Source of the DNA: Armatimonadota bacterium
Lineage (GTDB): Bacteria; Sysuimicrobiota; Sysuimicrobiia; Sysuimicrobiales; Humicultoraceae
Assembly (NCBI GenBank): GCA_031459715.1
Contig: JAVKIA010000005.1
Span: 48,774 to 112,773, forward strand
DNA: 64,000 bases
Reading direction: 5' to 3'
Below the pieces are notes generated by a model. That model searched no databases, was not told the DNA's origin, and worked only from the letters and a program-made list of their open reading frames with translations. Positions 60,751-64,000 of the stretch are shown piece by piece. The position numbers were made by a program, and so were the translations under genes. Position 1 is the stretch's first letter. The number at the start of each line of letters is the position of its first letter.

Positions 60751-62064
60751 CTACGGGTAGAGCCGGGTGAGCATCCGGGGAAAGGGGATAGCCTCCCGGA
60801 TGTGCTCCAGCCCGCAGATCCAGGCCACGGTGCGCTCGATGCCCAGCCCGAACCCCGCGTGGGGCACCGTGCCGTAGCGGCGCAGGTCGAGGTACCAGCG
60901 GTAGACGTCGCGCGGCAGACGGTGCTCCTCCAGGCGGCGCTCCAGCAGCCCCGGGTCGTGGATGCGCTGTCCGCCGCCGATGATCTCCCCGTAGCCCTCG
61001 GGCGCCAGCAGATCTGCGGCCAGCACCACCTCCGGCCGCTGCGGGTCCGGCTGCATGTAGAAGGCCTTGCACGCCGCCGGATAGCGGTGCACGAAGACGG
61101 GCCGGTCGAACTGGGAAGAGAGCACCGTCTCCTCATCCCCACCGAAGTCCTCCCCCCAGGCCACGGGCTTGCCGGCTCGCTCCAGGATATCTATGGCCTC
61201 GTCGTAGGAGATCCGCGGGAACGGTGGCTGGACGCGGCGCAGTGGCTCCAGGTCGCGTTGCAGCAGCTCCAGCTCCCGTTGTCGGGTCTGCAGGACCTGC
61301 CGGACGATGGCGCTGACCAGCTCCTCCGCCAGCACCATCAGCCCCTCCAGGTCCAGGTATGCGACCTCCGGCTCCAGCATCCAGAACTCCGTGAGGTGGC
61401 GACGCGTCTTGCTCTTCTCCGCCCGGAAAGTGGGCCCGTAGCAGTAGACCCGGCCGAAGGCCATGGCCGCGGCCTCGTTGTACAGCTGCCCCGACTGGGT
61501 GAGGAAGGCCTTCCCCAGCTCGAAGTACCCGGTCTCGAATAGCGTGGTCGTCCCCTCCACCGCGGCGGGCGTGAGGATGGGGGCGTCCACCCGGAGGAAC
61601 CCCTGCGCGTCCAGGTAGCCCGTGGCGGCCCGGATCACCTCGGCCCGCACCCGCATGATGGCCCCCTGCCGGGGGCTGCGCAGCCAGAGGTGGCGGTGAT
61701 CCATCAGGAACTCCACACCGTGCTCCTTGGGAGTGATGGGGTAGGGGGCGGCCTCCTGCAGCACGGTAAGGGTGGCGACGTTCACCTCGACGCCGCCCGG
61801 GGCGCGCCGGTCCGCGCGTACCGTCCCGCTGAGGATCAGGCTGGATTCCTGGGGGAGGTGGTCGGCGCGGGCGAAAGTGGCGGCGTCGACCTCCCGGGCG
61901 TTGACCACCGCCTGCACGATGCCGCTCCCGTCCCGTACCAGGAGGAAGTGGATCCCCCCGCTGCTGCGGCGGTTGTACAGCCAGCCACGCAGCTCCACGG
62001 TCTCCCCTACGTGCTGGGGCAGAGCCTCAATGAAGACCCGCCGAGGGACAGCGCGCTTTGCCAC
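60751..62064 (-). CDS. asnS: Asparaginyl-tRNA synthetase
   Basis: A class IIb synthetase, 437 residues. The N-terminal OB domain has [23 protein letters not shown] (in part). Motif 2 is [26 protein letters not shown] (in parts), and motif 3 is [23 protein letters not shown] and HLTEFWMLE are typical of AsnRS rather than AspRS. GTG 62064 is used; no strong ribosome site is seen. It ends just before the rimP promoter. It follows the Cys-rich gene by 30 bp. Confidence 0.96.
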   Translation of the reverse strand: MAKRAVPRRVFIEALPQHVGETVELRGWLYNRRSSGGIHFLLVRDGSGIVQAVVNAREVDAATFARADHLPQESSLILSGTVRADRRAPGGVEVNVATLTVLQEAAPYPITPKEHGVEFLMDHRHLWLRSPRQGAIMRVRAEVIRAATGYLDAQGFLRVDAPILTPAAVEGTTTLFETGYFELGKAFLTQSGQLYNEAAAMAFGRVYCYGPTFRAEKSKTRRHLTEFWMLEPEVAYLDLEGLMVLAEELVSAIVRQVLQTRQRELELLQRDLEPLRRVQPPFPRISYDEAIDILERAGKPVAWGEDFGGDEETVLSSQFDRPVFVHRYPAACKAFYMQPDPQRPEVVLAADLLAPEGYGEIIGGGQRIHDPGLLERRLEEHRLPRDVYRWYLDLRRYGTVPHAGFGLGIERTVAWICGLEHIREAIPFPRMLTRLYP

Positions 62065-62094
62065 AAGACCAGGAATAGCAGAGGGGACGCGCCT

Positions 62095-62508
62095 TTACCA
62101 GAAGTGGGCGAACTTGGCGGCGAAGCGCCGCTCCATCTCCTCCCTGTACAGGTGGTAGATGGGGCACTCCCGGGTCATGCAGACGTGCAGGGCGGTGTTG
62201 CAGAAGGCCTCCGCCACCTCCCAGCACCGCTTGTTCAGGAAGTAGGCCTGGCAAACCCCTTTCCGCGGCAGGGCCGTGGGCATCTCCGGTAGGACGGCCT
62301 CCGGAATTGGCGGGGGAACCGACGCCGCCGGGACGGGCGGGGCGGGATCACGTACCAGCCGCAGCACGGGGCGGGCCTCCGTCGAGGGGGTACGTGGCCG
62401 GTCCGCCGGCGGTGCCGCCGGGATGGAGAGTAACGACTCCAGGTCCTGTGAGGCACCGTCCAGGATCTCCCTAACGCCGCGCCGCAGCTCCTCGCGCTCG
62501 CTCTTCAT
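62095..62508 (-). CDS. Small protein with a Pro-rich linker and C-terminal five-Cys motif
   Basis: 137 residues, family not recognised. Residues 1-30 are charged and helical, residues 30-80 are a Pro/Ala/Arg linker. The C-terminus carries C-x8-C-x7-C-x6-C-x4-C (GVCQAYFLNKRC ... MTRECPIYHLY), which could hold a metal or Fe-S cluster. ATG 62508 is set by AAGGAGG 9 bp upstream and overlaps the end of the ParA gene by 38 nt, so the two are coupled. I infer a partner of the ParA ATPase, by context only. Confidence 0.8.
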   Translation of the reverse strand: MKSEREELRRGVREILDGASQDLESLLSIPAAPPADRPRTPSTEARPVLRLVRDPAPPVPAASVPPPIPEAVLPEMPTALPRKGVCQAYFLNKRCWEVAEAFCNTALHVCMTRECPIYHLYREEMERRFAAKFAHFW

Positions 62509-63298
62509 GGGCCATGACCTCCTTGGCCAGGTTCATGTAGTCCTGGGCACCGCGGGAGGCAGGCTGCGTCACGAAGAGCGGCACACCCTGCATCGACGAC
62601 TCCACCAGCTTGATGTTGAAGTTGATGGTGGACTGGAAGACCGCGTCGCCGAAGCGCTCGCGGATGCCCTGGAGGATCTCGTTGCTGATGTTGGTGCGCG
62701 AGTCGTACATGGTGGGCAGCACGCCGAGGATTTCCACCTGGTGGCCGACCTCCTCCCGCACCATCCGCAAGGTCTGCAGGAGCTGGCGCATGCCCACCAG
62801 GGCGTAGTAGTGGGTCTGGATGGGGATGATCACTCCGTCGCAGGCCACCAGCGCGTTCAGGGTGAGCAGCCCCAGCGACGGCGGAGTGTCGATGATCACG
62901 TAGTGGTAGGCGGGGGCCAGAGGGCTGAGGCGCTTGCGCAGGGCATTCTCCCGACCGATGCGGGCGGCCAGCTCCAGCTCCGCCGCCGCCAGATCAATGG
63001 AAGAGGGAGCCAGGTCCAGGAGCGGAACCTTGGTCTGCAGCACCACGTCCTCCAGGCGGACGGCGGGGCCGTTGTCTGTTTCCCCCTGCACCAACACGTG
63101 ATAGATGGTTTTGCTCAACCGGGTGGGATCGACGCCCACACTGATGGTGGCGTTGGCCTGCGGATCCAGATCCACCAGAAGGGTCTTCCGCCCCGAGAGC
63201 GCCAGGGAGGCGCTGAGGTTCACCGCCGTAGTGGTCTTGCCGCAGCCGCCCTTCTGGTTCACCAGGGCGATCACGCGCGTCTGCATCGGTGAGTGCAA
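62471..63298 (-). CDS. parA: ParA/Soj-family ATPase, no ParB beside it
   Basis: A deviant Walker ATPase for segregation or positioning. The 275 residues have KGGCGKTTT (about 16-24), VDLDPQANAT, IIDTPPSLGLLTLNAL and PTMYDSRTNISNEIL. TTG 63298 is chosen because GGAGG lies 6 bp upstream; ATG 63286 has no ribosome site nearby. A ParB or parS is not seen. The downstream partner is the Cys-rich gene. It may be an orphan ParA that positions something other than the chromosome. Confidence 0.92.
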   Translation of the reverse strand: MHSPMQTRVIALVNQKGGCGKTTTAVNLSASLALSGRKTLLVDLDPQANATISVGVDPTRLSKTIYHVLVQGETDNGPAVRLEDVVLQTKVPLLDLAPSSIDLAAAELELAARIGRENALRKRLSPLAPAYHYVIIDTPPSLGLLTLNALVACDGVIIPIQTHYYALVGMRQLLQTLRMVREEVGHQVEILGVLPTMYDSRTNISNEILQGIRERFGDAVFQSTINFNIKLVESSMQGVPLFVTQPASRGAQDYMNLAKEVMAHEERARGAAARR

Positions 63299-63353
63299 CC
63301 GTTGCCTCCGTGGGCGGCCACCCACCCGCCGGCGGGCGGACCGCACACACCCC

Positions 63354-63743
63354 TCATCCCAGCAGGGGTGTCATCCGACGTTCTGCTGCGTTGAGCACAG
63401 CGCGCACCGCCGCCTCCTCGGGAATGCGGTCGGTCACGGCACTCCCGACGAGCCGTTCTTCCACCTCCTCGGAGCGCAGCTGGAGCTGGACGATCACCGC
63501 CTCGCGCTGCGCCACCGGCTGCAGCACCGCCGCCTCACAGCGCAGGCGCCATCGCTCGGGGAGGAGCCGGTTGAGGGCGGAGACCGTAGCTGCCGCCGCG
63601 GCAAAGAGCGCCGCCTGCTCGCCCTCCGCGGCCTCCGCGGAGCCCTGCGCTGTCCGGCCATCACGCGCCAGCTCCACGGCCACCCGGACGCGTCCCCCCT
63701 CCCGCTCCACCTGGAGGCGGCTGACCCGCAGTCGTCCAGCCAT
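63354..63743 (-). CDS. Small conserved-looking protein of unknown function
   Basis: 129 residues from ATG 63743. The product is Ala/Glu/Arg rich with an alternating strand-helix pattern (RLQVEREGGRVRVAVELARDGRTAQGSAEA in parts; VIVQLQLRSEEVEERLVGSAVTD; AAVRAVLNAAERRM). This recalls the small regulatory domain of LeuA-like enzymes. No signal peptide or metal motif. It lies 55 bp upstream of parA on the same strand and diverges from fbp. Coding looks real from the codon pattern, but the function is unknown. Confidence 0.65.
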   Translation of the reverse strand: MAGRLRVSRLQVEREGGRVRVAVELARDGRTAQGSAEAAEGEQAALFAAAAATVSALNRLLPERWRLRCEAAVLQPVAQREAVIVQLQLRSEEVEERLVGSAVTDRIPEEAAVRAVLNAAERRMTPLLG

Positions 63744-63860
63744 CTTTCGGTCTGTTCGACCTCCCCGGGGGATTTCCTCTGCGCCCCTGCAGCTGCGCCG
63801 CTGCTACCCGCGGCGGCCCAAGCCGCCCGGGCGCGGTGGCCGCGCTCCCTGACCGTGGGG

Positions 63861-63866
63861 TACAAT
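63861..63866 (+). promoter_or_regulatory. -10 box for fbp
   Basis: TACAAT lies 51 bp upstream of the fbp ATG in the 174-bp divergent gap. No good -35 is seen 17-18 bp upstream. Confidence 0.4.
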
Positions 63867-63917
63867 CGAAGTAAGCCTCTCTGCCTACCGGTACGGTGAC
63901 GAAAGGAGGGGGAGGCC

Positions 63918-64000
63918 ATGCGTACTACCCTCAGCGTAATCAAGGCGGATATCGGAAGCATCGGGGGCCATACGCTCCCCAGCCCCGAGGTCCTGGCCAT
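63918..64000 (+). CDS. fbp: Fructose-1,6-bisphosphate aldolase/phosphatase (class V), 5' end only
   Basis: Only 27 codons are in the window. ATG 63918 follows GGAGGGGGAGG. The start MRTTLSVIKADIGSIGGH matches the conserved N-terminus of the bifunctional archaeal-type FBP aldolase/phosphatase, whose Asp (ADIGS) and His (GGH) bind Mg. This enzyme drives gluconeogenesis from triose phosphates and is found in archaea and deep-branching, often thermophilic, bacteria. The rest lies beyond the right edge. Confidence 0.88.
   Translation, partial: MRTTLSVIKADIGSIGGHTLPSPEVLA

Noticed and set aside
1..64000. CRISPR arrays, insertion sequences, integrases, phage genes
   Set aside because: No regularly spaced repeats, transposase motifs or terminal inverted repeats were seen. 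The excisionase-like HTH at 34516 stands without an integrase and looks like a local regulator.

Overview
The window is a dense, GC-rich (high GC at third codon positions) bacterial chromosome segment. Nearly all genes from about 42 kb to 62 kb and from 10 kb to 34 kb lie on the minus strand in tightly packed or overlapping operons, with frequent GTG/TTG starts. The order rimP-nusA-rnpM-infB-ylxP-rbfA-nrnA-truB-ribF-rpsO-pnp-M16 peptidase-dapB-asd-aspartokinase-dapA ... ftsK ... rodZ-like-cinA-recA ... rny-ymdB is very like the Bacillus/Clostridia order. Yet the same segment carries LPS-transport genes (LptF/G, LptC and LptA families and an LptD-like barrel), which imply an outer membrane. I infer a deep-branching diderm of the Terrabacteria/Firmicutes neighbourhood, perhaps thermophilic (class V archaeal-type FBP aldolase/phosphatase at the right edge). 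I cannot name the lineage.

Left part (1-10.3 kb): an envelope and secretion region. It holds two lipoprotein subtilases (one cut by the window edge), three lipoproteins without assigned function, a periplasmic beta-type protein, an LptD-like barrel, and a small lipoprotein that looks like a free-standing subtilase propeptide. 10.5-13.4 kb: lptA, lptC and lptF/G overlap one another, directly behind the selenocysteine tRNA gene selC. 13.6-18.3 kb: a secreted two-domain protein on the plus strand, then selB and selA, so the cell decodes UGA as selenocysteine. 18.3-21.5 kb: a PHP phosphoesterase, ymdB and rny. 21.7-29.9 kb: a DNA-repair block recA-recX-helicase/nuclease-sbcD-sbcC, headed by a SOS-type promoter. 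30-32.6 kb: thpR, cinA and a RodZ-like gene.

32.6-40.0 kb: a probable pseudouridine or nucleoside locus. psuG, a PfkB kinase (likely psuK) and a small HTH regulator run left. A BMP-type nucleoside ABC importer (binding protein, ATPase, two permeases) runs right. Three adjoining 10-bp direct repeats lie between them. 40-52.3 kb: ftsK, uppP, a family-4-like uracil-DNA glycosylase, the diaminopimelate/lysine genes dapA, aspartokinase, asd and dapB, an M16 peptidase, pnp and rpsO. 52.4-60.7 kb: the translation/transcription operon rimP to ribF, preceded by a promoter and a leader terminator that looks like an attenuator. 60.7-63.8 kb: asnS, a Cys-rich small protein, a ParA-type ATPase and an unassigned small protein. 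The fbp gene leaves the window on the plus strand.

No rRNA, CRISPR array, insertion sequence or prophage was seen. No gap between genes exceeds 300 bp. The largest (1103-1399, 2072-2283, 10297-10497, 21483-21689, 34765-34995) hold the control elements listed or, for 2072-2283 and 10297-10497, nothing I recognise.
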